DNA of 64,000 bases from Pseudomonas gingeri (GTDB lineage: Bacteria; Pseudomonadota; Gammaproteobacteria; Pseudomonadales; Pseudomonadaceae), in NCBI RefSeq assembly GCF_013385425.1, contig NZ_JACAQA010000027.1:1-64000 (forward strand), written 5' to 3'. Shown piece after piece: positions 25,911 through 34,888 of this stretch; within the stretch, counting starts at the first letter, position 1, and every line of letters starts with the position of its first letter. Made by a program: the position numbers and the translations under genes. The notes below the pieces were generated by a model. It was not told where the DNA came from. It saw only the letters and a program-made list of their open reading frames with translations, and searched no databases.

Positions 25911-27128
25911 TCAGCCCCTGGCCGGCGAGGTGTCTTTCACATCGGCGGGCGTCGGCGCCATTTGCAGGTGCAGCCGCTGGCCGGTGTAGGGCGTGTGCTT
26001 GCGCACCACGTCCATGTTCAACTCGACGCCAAGGCCCGGCTCGATCGACGGGATGATGTAGCCGTCTTCCCATTGCAGCGGCTTGGTCAGCACTTCGGCG
26101 TGGAAACCGCCCCAGGTCATGATGCTTTCCTGGATCAGGAAGTTTGGCGTGCAGGTCGCCAACTGGAAGCTGGCCGCGGCGCCGATCGGACCGTTGTAGA
26201 GGTGCGGGGCGATCTGCGCGTAATAGGCCTCGGCCATGCTGGCGATCTTCTTGGCTTCCAGCAGGCCGCCGCAGCGCGCCACGTTCATCTGCAGGATCGA
26301 CGCGCCGCCGGCCTGCAGCAGCTTGAAGAACTCATACTTGGTGGTCAGCCGCTCGCCGGTGGCAATCGGGATGGTGGTCTTGGCCGCCACTTGCGCCATG
26401 GCGTCTTCCTGGCCGGGCGGTACCGGCTCTTCAAACCAAAGTGGGTCGTACTTCTCCAGGCGCTTGGCCAGGCGAATCGCCGACGACGGCACCATCTGCC
26501 CGTGGGTGCCGAACAGCAGGTCGCACTTGTCGCCCACCGCTTCACGGATCTTGCGGCAGAAGGTTTCGCAGCGCTCCAGCACTTCCAGGGAAATCTGGTG
26601 GCCGGAATAGGCGGTGTAAGGCCCGGCAGGGTCGAACTTCACGGCGGTGAAGCCCAGCTTCATATTCTCTATCGCGCATTCGGCGGCCAGGTCCGGGTCG
26701 TCGTAGTCGTACTCGCCACGGCTGTTGACCGGGTACAGGTAGGTGTAGGAGCGCAAGCGCTCGTTGACCTTGCCGCCCAGCAGCTCATAGACCGGCTTGT
26801 TCGCCGCCTTGCCGATGATGTCCCAGCAGGCCATCTCCAGGCCGCTGACCACGCCCATCATGGTCAGGTCCGGACGCTGGGTGAAACCGCTGGAGTAGGC
26901 CTGGCGGAAGAAGCGCTCGATATGGTGCGGGTCCTGGTCCTGCAGGTAACGCTCGAACACGTCCTCGATTATCGGCACCATGGCCTTGGGACCGAAGGTG
27001 GCGGCGTAGATCTCGCCGACGCCTTCAATACCGCAGTCGGTCTTGAGCTTGACGAACAGCCAGTACATGCCACCGATGTGCGGCGGCGGTACGGCGACGA
27101 TATGGGTTTCCAGGGAGACGATTTTCAT
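25911..27128 (-). CDS. Enolase-superfamily (MR/MLE) sugar-acid dehydratase or isomerase-like protein
   Basis: A 405-residue enolase-superfamily protein with an N-terminal cap (1-120) and a barrel. Two metal ligands are clear (E233 in FEEP and E259 in TGERL), and K164 and H309 match active-site positions. Where galactonate dehydratase has DFHGR, this protein has G207-T-H-G-Q211: the histidine is kept but the first metal aspartate is glycine. It starts 2 nt from the MFS stop, in one operon. A sugar-acid dehydration is likely but unproven. Confidence 0.82.
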   Translation of the reverse strand: MKIVSLETHIVAVPPPHIGGMYWLFVKLKTDCGIEGVGEIYAATFGPKAMVPIIEDVFERYLQDQDPHHIERFFRQAYSSGFTQRPDLTMMGVVSGLEMACWDIIGKAANKPVYELLGGKVNERLRSYTYLYPVNSRGEYDYDDPDLAAECAIENMKLGFTAVKFDPAGPYTAYSGHQISLEVLERCETFCRKIREAVGDKCDLLFGTHGQMVPSSAIRLAKRLEKYDPLWFEEPVPPGQEDAMAQVAAKTTIPIATGERLTTKYEFFKLLQAGGASILQMNVARCGGLLEAKKIASMAEAYYAQIAPHLYNGPIGAAASFQLATCTPNFLIQESIMTWGGFHAEVLTKPLQWEDGYIIPSIEPGLGVELNMDVVRKHTPYTGQRLHLQMAPTPADVKDTSPARG

Positions 27129-27129
27129 A

Positions 27130-28428
27130 TCAGGCACCTGCCTTTTTATTGACCAGCGCACGCAGCGCCAGGGCCGCCAGGGTTCCAAGCCCGCCAATAA
27201 AGGCGATGTAGCCGAAATAGAGCTTGTAACCGAGGGCGCCAGGGAAGTTTTCCGTGAGATAGCCGTTGATCAACGGGATAAAGGTGTCCGGCAGGTAGCC
27301 GACCACCGAGACAATGCCGATGGCCAGGCCGGTGATCCGCAGCGGGATCTTGCAGGTGTCGAGGATCGCCCAGTACAGCCCGCGAATGGCGTAGGTCATC
27401 AGGCCGATAAAGATCACCGTGGCCACCAGTACGCCGATGCTGCCCAGCGCCGGGAAGACGATCAGCCCGAGGATGCCGAGGGTCGCCAGCAGCAGTGCAA
27501 GGATCAACACCGAGATATTCGAGAACTTGTCCCCCAGGTAGCCGCCGCCGAGACCGCCGATGGGGCGCATCCACAATTTGATGGTGGTGATGGTGCCGGC
27601 CATGACCGCGGTCATGCCGCTACCTTGCAGGTAGTCGGAGAAGCTGTAGGTGGCCCAGAAGATGTGATAACCGCAGAACACGATGGCGGTCACCAGCCAC
27701 AACTCGGGAATCTTCACCAGGAAGGCCAGGTCGCTGAGCAGAGTGTGCGAGGCCTTTTCTTCCTGGGTTTCAACGGCCGCCACGGACTTGGGGTCCTTGA
27801 GCGAGACCAGCACGCAACCGATGGCGATACAGGTAAAGGAGTAGAGGTAGACCACATGTTTGAAGCCTTCGGCCGCCGACTCGCTGCGGGTCTCGGTGGC
27901 GTAGGCGAACAGCCCCAGGGCCACGGTGGCAAGCATCGCTTCCACCAGGCCGCGACCGCCGTCGAGGATGCCGAAGAAGCGCCCCTGCTCGGAGGCCTCG
28001 GCGATCATCTTGACCCGCTTGAGCACCGAGGCCCAGAAGGTCAGGCCGGTGGTCAAACCCCAGCAACCGAAGATGATCATCAGGCCGGTCATCGACGGTG
28101 CGGTGGAATACCAGATCCCCAGCAGGCCGGTGGCGACCAGCGAGAAGAAGATCAGGAAGCGCGGTGCCAGGCGATCCGCCAACCAGCCGCTGGGCAGGTA
28201 GCTGAGCAGGAAAATGGTGCCGAGCATCGAGTACAGGTAACCCAGCTCACTGTGATTGATATGGAACACTTCGAGCATGGTGGTCTGGTAGACCTGGCGC
28301 AGGTAGAGGATCGGGTAGATCGCCCCGGCGGCCAGCACCAGCAACATCAATTGGAAATAACGGCTGCCCTTGTCGCTTCTGGCGGACGTGGCGGCGGCGT
28401 GAACCTGAACAGCAGCAGGCTTGGACAT
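27130..28428 (-). CDS. Major facilitator superfamily transporter
   Basis: A 432-residue, 12-segment inner-membrane transporter. The loop 2-3 motif A region reads GWLADRLAPR, and a soluble loop near residue 215-235 (VETQEEKASH) separates the halves. It resembles YihN-type sugar-acid/organic acid carriers. It lies between the ALDH and MR/MLE genes, so it probably imports the operon's substrate. ATG 28428 has GAGG ten nt upstream. Confidence 0.87.
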   Translation of the reverse strand: MSKPAAVQVHAAATSARSDKGSRYFQLMLLVLAAGAIYPILYLRQVYQTTMLEVFHINHSELGYLYSMLGTIFLLSYLPSGWLADRLAPRFLIFFSLVATGLLGIWYSTAPSMTGLMIIFGCWGLTTGLTFWASVLKRVKMIAEASEQGRFFGILDGGRGLVEAMLATVALGLFAYATETRSESAAEGFKHVVYLYSFTCIAIGCVLVSLKDPKSVAAVETQEEKASHTLLSDLAFLVKIPELWLVTAIVFCGYHIFWATYSFSDYLQGSGMTAVMAGTITTIKLWMRPIGGLGGGYLGDKFSNISVLILALLLATLGILGLIVFPALGSIGVLVATVIFIGLMTYAIRGLYWAILDTCKIPLRITGLAIGIVSVVGYLPDTFIPLINGYLTENFPGALGYKLYFGYIAFIGGLGTLAALALRALVNKKAGA

Positions 28429-28517
28429 GTACTGGGACCTCGGGCGATCCGGCAGTGCACGGTCGCCCTTCTCTATCGATTGTTGTTATTGGAATAGCGT
28501 GTCGCGTAAAGCCTGTC

Positions 28518-29942
28518 TCAGTACTTCATGACCACCAGTCGGGTCTGGGTGAATTCGAGCATGCCGTGCTTGCCGTCATCGCCGCCCAGGCCGGAACGTT
28601 TCCAGCCGGCGTGGAACCCTTGGTAAGGATCGGCCGGGGTGCGGTTGACGTAGAGCTCGCCGGACTCGATGGCATTGGCCACTTTCATCGCCGTGCGGTA
28701 GTTCTCGGTATAGAGCACCGACGACAGGCCGAACTGGTGATCGTTGGCCATGGCCAGCGCCTCGTCGATATCACGGTACTTGAGCACCGGCAGGACCGGG
28801 CCGAAGATTTCTTCCTGGACGATCTCCATGTCCTGGCGGCAACCGCTGAGCAGGGTCGGCGGGTAGAAATGCCCCGGGCCCTGGGGGATCACACCACCGG
28901 TTTCCAGCACCGCGCCGTCGGCCACGGCCCGCTCGACCATGGCGTGGATATTGTGCCGTGAGCTGGCATTGACCAGCGGGCCCATCAGGCTGGCATCCGC
29001 GGCGCGGTCACCAAACTGCACCGCGCTGATTTTCTCTTTCAGCAGCGCGAGGAAATGGTCGTGCACGCTTTCGTGGACATAGACCCGCTCCACCGCCGTG
29101 CACAACTGGCCGCAATGGGTGGTCTTGGAGGCGACGATGGCGCTGGCGGCCTGTTCCAGGTCGGCATCGGCCTCGATGATCGCCGGGGTCTTGCCGCCCA
29201 GTTCCAGGGATGGCTTGGCGATATTGGCCTTGCAGTAGTCGAGCACGATGCGCCCGGCGTTGACGCTGCCGGTCAGGGTGATCAGGCCGACGGCCTTGTG
29301 GGTGCAGACACTGGCGGCGGTGTCATGGTCCATGGTGAGGATATTCACCACCCCGGCAGGCAGGCTGGATTGCTGCACGGCCCGGGCGATTTCAAAGGCC
29401 GAGATCGGCGTGTTGTTGCTCGGGCGCACTACCACGGTATTGCCGGCGATCAACGCCGGGGCGATCTTGCGCAGCAGGGTGTAGACCGGGTAGTTGAACG
29501 GAATCAGGCAAGCGACGACGCCGATGGGCTCGCGCTGCAGGAACAGGTTTTCGTCCGGGGTATCGCTGGGAATGATCTCGCCTTCGATACGCCGCGCCCA
29601 TTCGGCGTGGTAGCGGGTGATCTGCGCGGCATAACGGGCTTCGTTGCTGGCGTCGGCGACGCTCTTGCCGGACTCCGCCGCCAGGGCCTGGCCAATGTCT
29701 TCGGCGCAGGCTTCAAGGGCGCCGGCAAAGCTGCGCAGATGCTCGGCGCGTTCGATGCTGGTGAGCTTGCCCCAGAGCTTCTGGGCGGCGGCGGCGGCCT
29801 CGACGGCTTCGACCGCCTCGACGGAGGTGGCAGCCGGTACGTGGTCGATCAAGGCTTCGGTGGCAGGGTTGTAGACCGCGATCCGGGCAGTACCGGCGGG
29901 CTCGACGAACTGACCGTTAACAAAATTGCGCTGGGTGGACAT
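28518..29942 (-). CDS. Aldehyde dehydrogenase (lactaldehyde/glycolaldehyde AldA-like)
   Basis: A 474-residue NAD(P)-dependent ALDH. The general base is E248 in LELGGKTP and the nucleophile C281 in CGQLC; the nucleotide pocket IPFNYPVYTLLRK is conserved. The sequence is nearest in feel to AldA-type hydroxy-aldehyde dehydrogenases. It is the first gene of the operon with the MFS, MR/MLE and GMC genes. A GMC alcohol oxidation followed by this step would give a carboxylic acid. Confidence 0.88.
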   Translation of the reverse strand: MSTQRNFVNGQFVEPAGTARIAVYNPATEALIDHVPAATSVEAVEAVEAAAAAQKLWGKLTSIERAEHLRSFAGALEACAEDIGQALAAESGKSVADASNEARYAAQITRYHAEWARRIEGEIIPSDTPDENLFLQREPIGVVACLIPFNYPVYTLLRKIAPALIAGNTVVVRPSNNTPISAFEIARAVQQSSLPAGVVNILTMDHDTAASVCTHKAVGLITLTGSVNAGRIVLDYCKANIAKPSLELGGKTPAIIEADADLEQAASAIVASKTTHCGQLCTAVERVYVHESVHDHFLALLKEKISAVQFGDRAADASLMGPLVNASSRHNIHAMVERAVADGAVLETGGVIPQGPGHFYPPTLLSGCRQDMEIVQEEIFGPVLPVLKYRDIDEALAMANDHQFGLSSVLYTENYRTAMKVANAIESGELYVNRTPADPYQGFHAGWKRSGLGGDDGKHGMLEFTQTRLVVMKY

Positions 29943-30059
29943 GTACTGGTTCTCGTACTTTTCTTATCTGAGAAGCCAGCAGTCTTGTCATCCGAGGCGG
30001 GATGAACAAACGATTAATTCAGGCGGTAAACATTCAAAAAATGCAGGTTACCGCCAGAC

Positions 30060-30147
30060 TGTAGGAGCCGGCTTGCTGGCGATGAACGATAACGCGGTGA
30101 AACTGATACACCGCGGTGTCTGCATCGCCAGCAAGCCGGCTCCTACA
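30060..30147. repeat. REP pair, GCCGGCTTG class, with shared core
   Basis: Perfect 24-nt inverted arms at 30060-30083 and 30124-30147. The inner part contains GAACGATAACGCGGTG (30084-30099), identical to the core of the element at 34725-34824 although the arms belong to different classes. It separates the LysR gene from the ALDH operon. Confidence 0.88.
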
Positions 30148-30164
30148 AGGTCCGTATACACCCT

Positions 30165-31100
30165 TCAGATAACGGGCATGATCACCGGGGTAGAAGGCTC
30201 GAGATGCCGCCGTGCCAGCTCCAGTTCTTCCTGCAACCACTGGCTGAAAATCTGCAACTGGGGGATCTGCGTCTGTTCCTGGCGGGTCACCAGCCAGTAG
30301 GACTGGTGACCGTCGACATGCACGTTGAGCACCTGGGTCAACTGTCCGCAGGCCAGTTCGCCGGCCACCATATGCCAGTCGGCGATGGTGATGCCCAAGC
30401 CGTCGATGGCCGCGCGAATCGCCAGGTCCAGCAGGTCGAACTCATAACCGCTCAAGGTATCGACGCCACTGATCCGCGCCGCGTCCAGCCAGTGTTTCCA
30501 GGTCAGGTAGCGCTGATCTTCCTTGGCCAGTACATGCAGCAGGGTCAGGCGGTTCAGGTCGATCTCTTCCTGCCCGCTCAACTCGCGGGCATAGAGGCTT
30601 GGCGAACAGACGGCGATATGCCGCTCGTGCATCAGCAACGAGCTGTCCAGGCCATCCCATTCGCCATCGCCGAAACGGATCGCGCAGTCCAGGGTACTGG
30701 TCTCGGCCAGGCTGTCCTGCAGGCGTGTAGTGATGCTCAGTTCCAGCCCCGGATGCTGCTGGCGCAGGCGCCCCAGGCGCGGCAACAGCCAGCGGCTGGT
30801 AAAAGTCGGCGGCGCATTGATGCGCAGGCGGTTGGCGTGGTTCTTCTCCTGGATGCCACGCACGGTCATCTCGATCTTGTCGAAGGATTGATGCAGCGCG
30901 CGCAGTAACACCCGCCCGGCACTGGTCAATTCGAGGTGGTGATGACGGCGCTCCAGCAGGCTTTCGCCCAGTTGCTCCTCAAGCTGACGGACCTGGCGGC
31001 TGACGGCGCTCTGGGTCACGTTCAGCAGCTCGGCGGCGCGGGTAAAGCTGCCGGTGCTGCCAGCCACTTCGAAGGCTTTGAGCGCATTGAGCGCGGGCAT
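30165..31100 (-). CDS. LysR-family regulator (GcvA/AmpR-like)
   Basis: A 311-residue regulator; the helix-turn-helix is GSFTRAAELLNVTQSAVSRQ at residues 17-36 and the effector domain has the GcvA-type APPTFTSRWLLPRL. It lies upstream of the ALDH operon in the same direction with a REP pair between them, and is divergent from the MFS gene at 31609. It may control either. ATG 31100 begins MPALNALKAFEV, the usual start of this group. Confidence 0.88.
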   Translation of the reverse strand: MPALNALKAFEVAGSTGSFTRAAELLNVTQSAVSRQVRQLEEQLGESLLERRHHHLELTSAGRVLLRALHQSFDKIEMTVRGIQEKNHANRLRINAPPTFTSRWLLPRLGRLRQQHPGLELSITTRLQDSLAETSTLDCAIRFGDGEWDGLDSSLLMHERHIAVCSPSLYARELSGQEEIDLNRLTLLHVLAKEDQRYLTWKHWLDAARISGVDTLSGYEFDLLDLAIRAAIDGLGITIADWHMVAGELACGQLTQVLNVHVDGHQSYWLVTRQEQTQIPQLQIFSQWLQEELELARRHLEPSTPVIMPVI

Positions 31101-31608
31101 TTTGCGTTTCAAGAAAAGACACTCACCAAGGGGCGGACGGCCACAAGCATCGCATGGTGCCGGGGGTGGGTAACATTCCTTTTTGTCTATCGTCCTACAA
31201 AAAATCAGAATCCTGTCCGCCGCCTCAAAATGTGAGGCCGACTCAGATCTTGAGAACACAACGGAACCTGTAGGAGCAGGGCTTGCCCGCGAAGAGGCCC
31301 TCAAGATAGCTAAAAGCTTCGCGGGCAAGCCCTGCTCCTACAGGATGTGTGTCGTGTTCCAGATCAGCGATAAAGGAGGTTGCGATCAAAGGTCGCTTTT
31401 GCAAGAAAACCGTCGCCCCGAGATAAATAGCACGAGTATTTCGCACAGCCCTCATGAGTATTCAGCACTGGTTCTTTTCAACTTATAAACGCTACCCTGC
31501 CCTATAACTTTAAACGGAAAATTTCCACGCACTTACATTGGGCGCCACCCCCACTCTCGCCCCATTGTGTTGCACCTCCCCCAACAACTTATCTTCTCGG
31601 GCCGCACA
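31101..31608. other. Gene-free divergent promoter region with REP pair
   Basis: These 508 nt separate the divergent LysR and MFS genes. A REP pair occupies 31267-31344. The remainder, especially 31440-31560, is AT-richer than its surroundings and probably holds the MFS promoter. An AGGAGGT at 31375-31381 resembles a ribosome site, but the frame after it encodes no recognisable protein. Confidence 0.5.
31267..31344. repeat. REP pair, GCAGGGCTTG class
   Basis: Perfect 28-nt inverted arms at 31267-31294 and 31317-31344, with the TGTAGGAG ends outward and a 22-nt inner segment. Confidence 0.88.
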
Positions 31609-32844
31609 ATGGCAATCAACAAAAACACCCCAACCAGAACTATCGGCCTGCTCGCTTTTATATTCACCTGCTGCAATGCCAGCACCCACGGCTTCAGTAT
31701 TTTTCTTTATTCCGCCCTGTTACCCGAAATCCGCCAGCACTTCTCCCTGAGTTATAGCCAGGCCGCCTCCATTGCCGCGTTGCTGCAACTCTTCTATATG
31801 GGCGCTTCGATTGCCAGCGGGATCGCCGCCGCCTGGATCAGCCCCCTGAACATGGTGCGCCTGACCATGCTGCTCAGCCCGGTGCTGCTGGCGCTGGCGG
31901 TCGCCACGCCCTGGGTCCTGCCCTTTGCCTTGTGCCTGGCGCTGGTCTCGGCCTGCGCGGTGTCCAACTGGAACGCAATTGCCGCCCTGGCCGGCGAAGT
32001 GATTCCCGCGTCCCACCGCAGCCGGGTGCTGGGACTGGCGTCTTCCGGGGCGGCCTTTGCCATCTGCCTGAACGGCATCCTGATCGCCCTGCTCCAGGGT
32101 ATTTCCCTCAGCGCTTTCTGGCTGATCTGCGCCGGGCTCACATTGATCGTCACCCTACTGACCCTCTGGGCCCTGGCGCCCCTCGGCCGCCAGCCGGACA
32201 CTCGCCCGACGACGGCCGCCTCCCTGGGCCAGGTACTCCGGCGCTGGCTGCGCCTGTGCCTGGAACAGCCCATCGCCGTGCATATCCTGCTGCTCAGCGG
32301 CTTTATCGGCAGTATCAGCGGCCCGTTCCTCAACTTCCTCTCGGCCTTCGTCACCGAACGCCTGGGCGCCGGCCTGCAGGTCACCGGCTCGCTCTGGACC
32401 TTGATCGGCGCCTGTGGCGCGCTGGGTGGAATGTCACTGGGGTCACTGGCTGACCGCTGGGGGGCGCTGCGGGTGATGGCCATCAGCATCGGCGCCTTCG
32501 GCCTGGCCATGCTCGGCCTGCTGCTGCACCCCGGATTGCTGCTGACCTGGCTGGCCGCCGGGTTGTTCGCGCTGTTCTACTTTCCGGTCTGGGGCCTGAT
32601 GGCCGCCTACCTCAGCGCTCGCCTGACACCCGTGCAAAGCCTGCAAGTGGTGAGCCTGAGCATGGTCGGCTACGGCCTGGGCAGCGCCAGCGCGAACTGG
32701 GTCAACGGTCTGTTGCTGCAAGCCAGTGGCTCGTTCGCCATCATCCATGCCTGGATCGCCGGCTGGGTCCTTGCCAGTCTGCTTTTACTGCAAGTCATGG
32801 CCCGCCACCAGCGCCGTCGGCCGCTGCTCCAGGAGCCGGTCTGA
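31609..32844 (+). CDS. Major facilitator superfamily transporter
   Basis: A 411-residue 12-segment transporter (first segment IGLLAFIFTCCNAS; motif GSLADRWGALR in the 8-9 loop). It falls in the general MFS_1 group, so the direction and substrate are unknown. ATG 31609 is chosen because MAINKNTPTRT precedes the first membrane segment; no clear ribosome site is seen. Its last 60 nt overlap the 3' end of the opposing LysR gene. Confidence 0.83.
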   Translation: MAINKNTPTRTIGLLAFIFTCCNASTHGFSIFLYSALLPEIRQHFSLSYSQAASIAALLQLFYMGASIASGIAAAWISPLNMVRLTMLLSPVLLALAVATPWVLPFALCLALVSACAVSNWNAIAALAGEVIPASHRSRVLGLASSGAAFAICLNGILIALLQGISLSAFWLICAGLTLIVTLLTLWALAPLGRQPDTRPTTAASLGQVLRRWLRLCLEQPIAVHILLLSGFIGSISGPFLNFLSAFVTERLGAGLQVTGSLWTLIGACGALGGMSLGSLADRWGALRVMAISIGAFGLAMLGLLLHPGLLLTWLAAGLFALFYFPVWGLMAAYLSARLTPVQSLQVVSLSMVGYGLGSASANWVNGLLLQASGSFAIIHAWIAGWVLASLLLLQVMARHQRRRPLLQEPV

Positions 32845-33696
32845 ACGCAGTAGCTGGCGCCCGAGCATCTCCACCATCGCCTCGAGCCCCGGTTCCTGGC
32901 AGGCCGACGAACGCCAGAGCATCAGCCGGGCCGGCTCGATAGCCGGGAAACCGTCTCGTTCATCGAGAATCCGCCAGCCCTCCGGCACCAGCCGGCGGGC
33001 AGTCACCCCCACCGTGTCGCCGCCCTCGATGGCCACGCCGATCCCCCGCGGGCTCTGGCTGGTGTAAACCACGTGCCACGCCCGACCAGCCTCGGCCAGG
33101 GCGTCGATGGCATTGGCGCGAAAGGCACAGCCCTCGGCATAGACCGCCAGCGGCACCGATTGGTCATCCGCCCAGGCACGCTCGTCAGCGGTCACCCAGA
33201 CCAACGGCTCGTCGCAGAGAAACTCGCCCTGCTGCAGGTTGGCATGCTGCACGCCGAGCACCAGGTCCAGCTCGCCACGCTGCAGGCGCCCGACCAGGGC
33301 CACCGAGGCTTCGCAGCACACGTCCGGACGGACCTTGGGAAAGTGTTCGCGAAAATCCCGCAAGACCCCGGCCAGGCAGTATTGCGCGTAGTCCTCGGGC
33401 ATCCCGACGTGGATGCAGGCGAGGTCATTGGGCAGGTGCGCCGCATTGATCGCCTCGTTATGCAGCTTGAGGATGCGCCGCGCATAGATCAGAAAGGTCT
33501 CGCCGCTGGGGGTCAGGCTGATGCTGCGGCTGGTGCGATGGATCAGCGGCGTGCCAACCACCTCCTCCAGCCGTTGCAGACTCTGGCTGACGGTCGACTG
33601 GGTTTTATGCAGGCGCTCGGCGGCCGCCGAAAACCCCTGGCATTCAATAATCGCCACAAACACCTTGAGCAATGTTCCGTCCAGATGACCTGACAT
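32785..33696 (-). CDS. LysR-family transcriptional regulator
   Basis: A 303-residue LysR protein; HTH at GFSAAAERLHKTQSTVSQSL (near residues 20-39), then RTSRSISLTPSG. ATG 33696 has AGGAG eight nt upstream. It is divergent from the 2-oxoglutarate oxygenase gene across 139 nt and is its probable regulator, and it ends inside the opposing MFS gene, a 60-nt antisense overlap. Confidence 0.9.
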   Translation of the reverse strand: MSGHLDGTLLKVFVAIIECQGFSAAAERLHKTQSTVSQSLQRLEEVVGTPLIHRTSRSISLTPSGETFLIYARRILKLHNEAINAAHLPNDLACIHVGMPEDYAQYCLAGVLRDFREHFPKVRPDVCCEASVALVGRLQRGELDLVLGVQHANLQQGEFLCDEPLVWVTADERAWADDQSVPLAVYAEGCAFRANAIDALAEAGRAWHVVYTSQSPRGIGVAIEGGDTVGVTARRLVPEGWRILDERDGFPAIEPARLMLWRSSACQEPGLEAMVEMLGRQLLRSDRLLEQRPTALVAGHDLQ

Positions 33697-33835
33697 AACT
33701 ATCGCTCCTGCCGATGGATTCGATCGTAACTCATCATTTCTATTATTCCTGTTTTTAAGCAACTATCGATTCAACGCCGAGACAACTTCGAACCTTGCAC
33801 TGGCGACTAATGATCGTTAACTTCAGGAGCCCGAA

Positions 33836-34717
33836 ATGAGCCTTCAACTTGCCGATGCCGAAGTGGGTGATATCAGCGATATCGTCAACACCGAACGTTA
33901 TCCCATTCATGATTCGGGCCATGTTCAATTACAGGCACTGATCGATCATGCCCGGGCCGAATTGGCCGTCGACGGTTGCTGCCTGCTGAAGAACTTCCTG
34001 CGCCCCGAAGTGCTGGAACAGGCTCGTCTCGAAGGTCAGGCACTCTCGGACAAGACGTTTTATTCGGTGCGCAAGGTCAATGCCTACTTCACCGAAGACG
34101 ATCCCTCGCTGCCGGCCGAAGACCCGCGCCGCACCTTCATGGAGCGCACCAGCGGCTTTGTGACCCGCGACATGATCGCCCCGGACGCGATCATTCACCG
34201 GCTCTACGTCTCGCCGATGATGAAACGTTTCATCAGTGCCTGCCTGGGGGAACCTGAGATTTTCGAATATGCCGACCCCTTTGCCGGCCTGGTAATCAAC
34301 GTGATGCCAGAGGGCACCCAACAGCCTTGGCACTTCGACACCAACGAATTCATCGTCAGCATGATGACCCAGAAGCCCGAGGCCGGCGGCCTGTTCGAAT
34401 ACGCGCCGATGATCCGCTCGCGCACGGCGGAAAACCTTGGGGCGGTGGGCCAGGTGGTGCGGGGCGAGGATCGCAGCCGGGTGAAATACCTGGAGCTCAA
34501 TCCCGGCGACCTGCAGATCTTCAAGGGGCGTTTTTCGGTGCATCGGGTGACCCGTGTCGAAGGCGCGGTCGAGCGCAATACCGCGATCTTCGCCTACTCG
34601 GAAAAGCCCGGAATCATTGGCCGCGCCGAGCGCACCAAGCAGCTCTACGGGCGCCTCTCCGAAGCCCATCTGCAAGCCGAGCGCAGCCGGGTGCGCAGCG
34701 ACCAACTGCTCGACTGA
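33836..34717 (+). CDS. 2-oxoglutarate/Fe(II) oxygenase, ArpA/HalD-like
   Basis: A 293-residue non-haem iron oxygenase. The facial triad is H166-F-D168 (PWHFDTNEF) and H236 (FSVHRVTR), with R240 or R247 to bind 2-oxoglutarate. It resembles the ArpA group that includes amino acid halogenases BesD and HalD. Halogenases replace the aspartate with glycine; here D168 is present, so hydroxylation is expected. CAGGAG precedes the ATG. It is followed by a REP pair and then the M24-fold gene, and is divergent from a LysR gene. The substrate is unknown. Confidence 0.83.
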   Translation: MSLQLADAEVGDISDIVNTERYPIHDSGHVQLQALIDHARAELAVDGCCLLKNFLRPEVLEQARLEGQALSDKTFYSVRKVNAYFTEDDPSLPAEDPRRTFMERTSGFVTRDMIAPDAIIHRLYVSPMMKRFISACLGEPEIFEYADPFAGLVINVMPEGTQQPWHFDTNEFIVSMMTQKPEAGGLFEYAPMIRSRTAENLGAVGQVVRGEDRSRVKYLELNPGDLQIFKGRFSVHRVTRVEGAVERNTAIFAYSEKPGIIGRAERTKQLYGRLSEAHLQAERSRVRSDQLLD

Positions 34718-34724
34718 CCTCTCC

Positions 34725-34824
34725 TGTAGGAGCGAGCTTGCTCGCGATGGTGGTGAACGATAACGCGGTGCGCCTGATAGCCAGCGGCGCCCTTGCGGCC
34801 ATCGCGAGCAAGCTCGCTCCTACA
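34725..34824. repeat. REP pair, GCGAGCTTG class, with shared core
   Basis: Perfect 26-nt inverted arms at 34725-34750 and 34799-34824. The inner core includes GAACGATAACGCGGTG at 34755-34770. It sits between the oxygenase and the M24-fold gene and may separate their expression. Confidence 0.9.
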
Positions 34825-34888
34825 ACGGGAGCGCGGACTTTATAAGAACGTATTTCCATCACCGACCGGTATTAGCGAGGAACACCCC

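Noticed and set aside
33836..34717. Amino acid halogenase
   Set aside because: Halogenases of the BesD/HalD type lose the triad aspartate; D168 is present here, so hydroxylase chemistry is expected.
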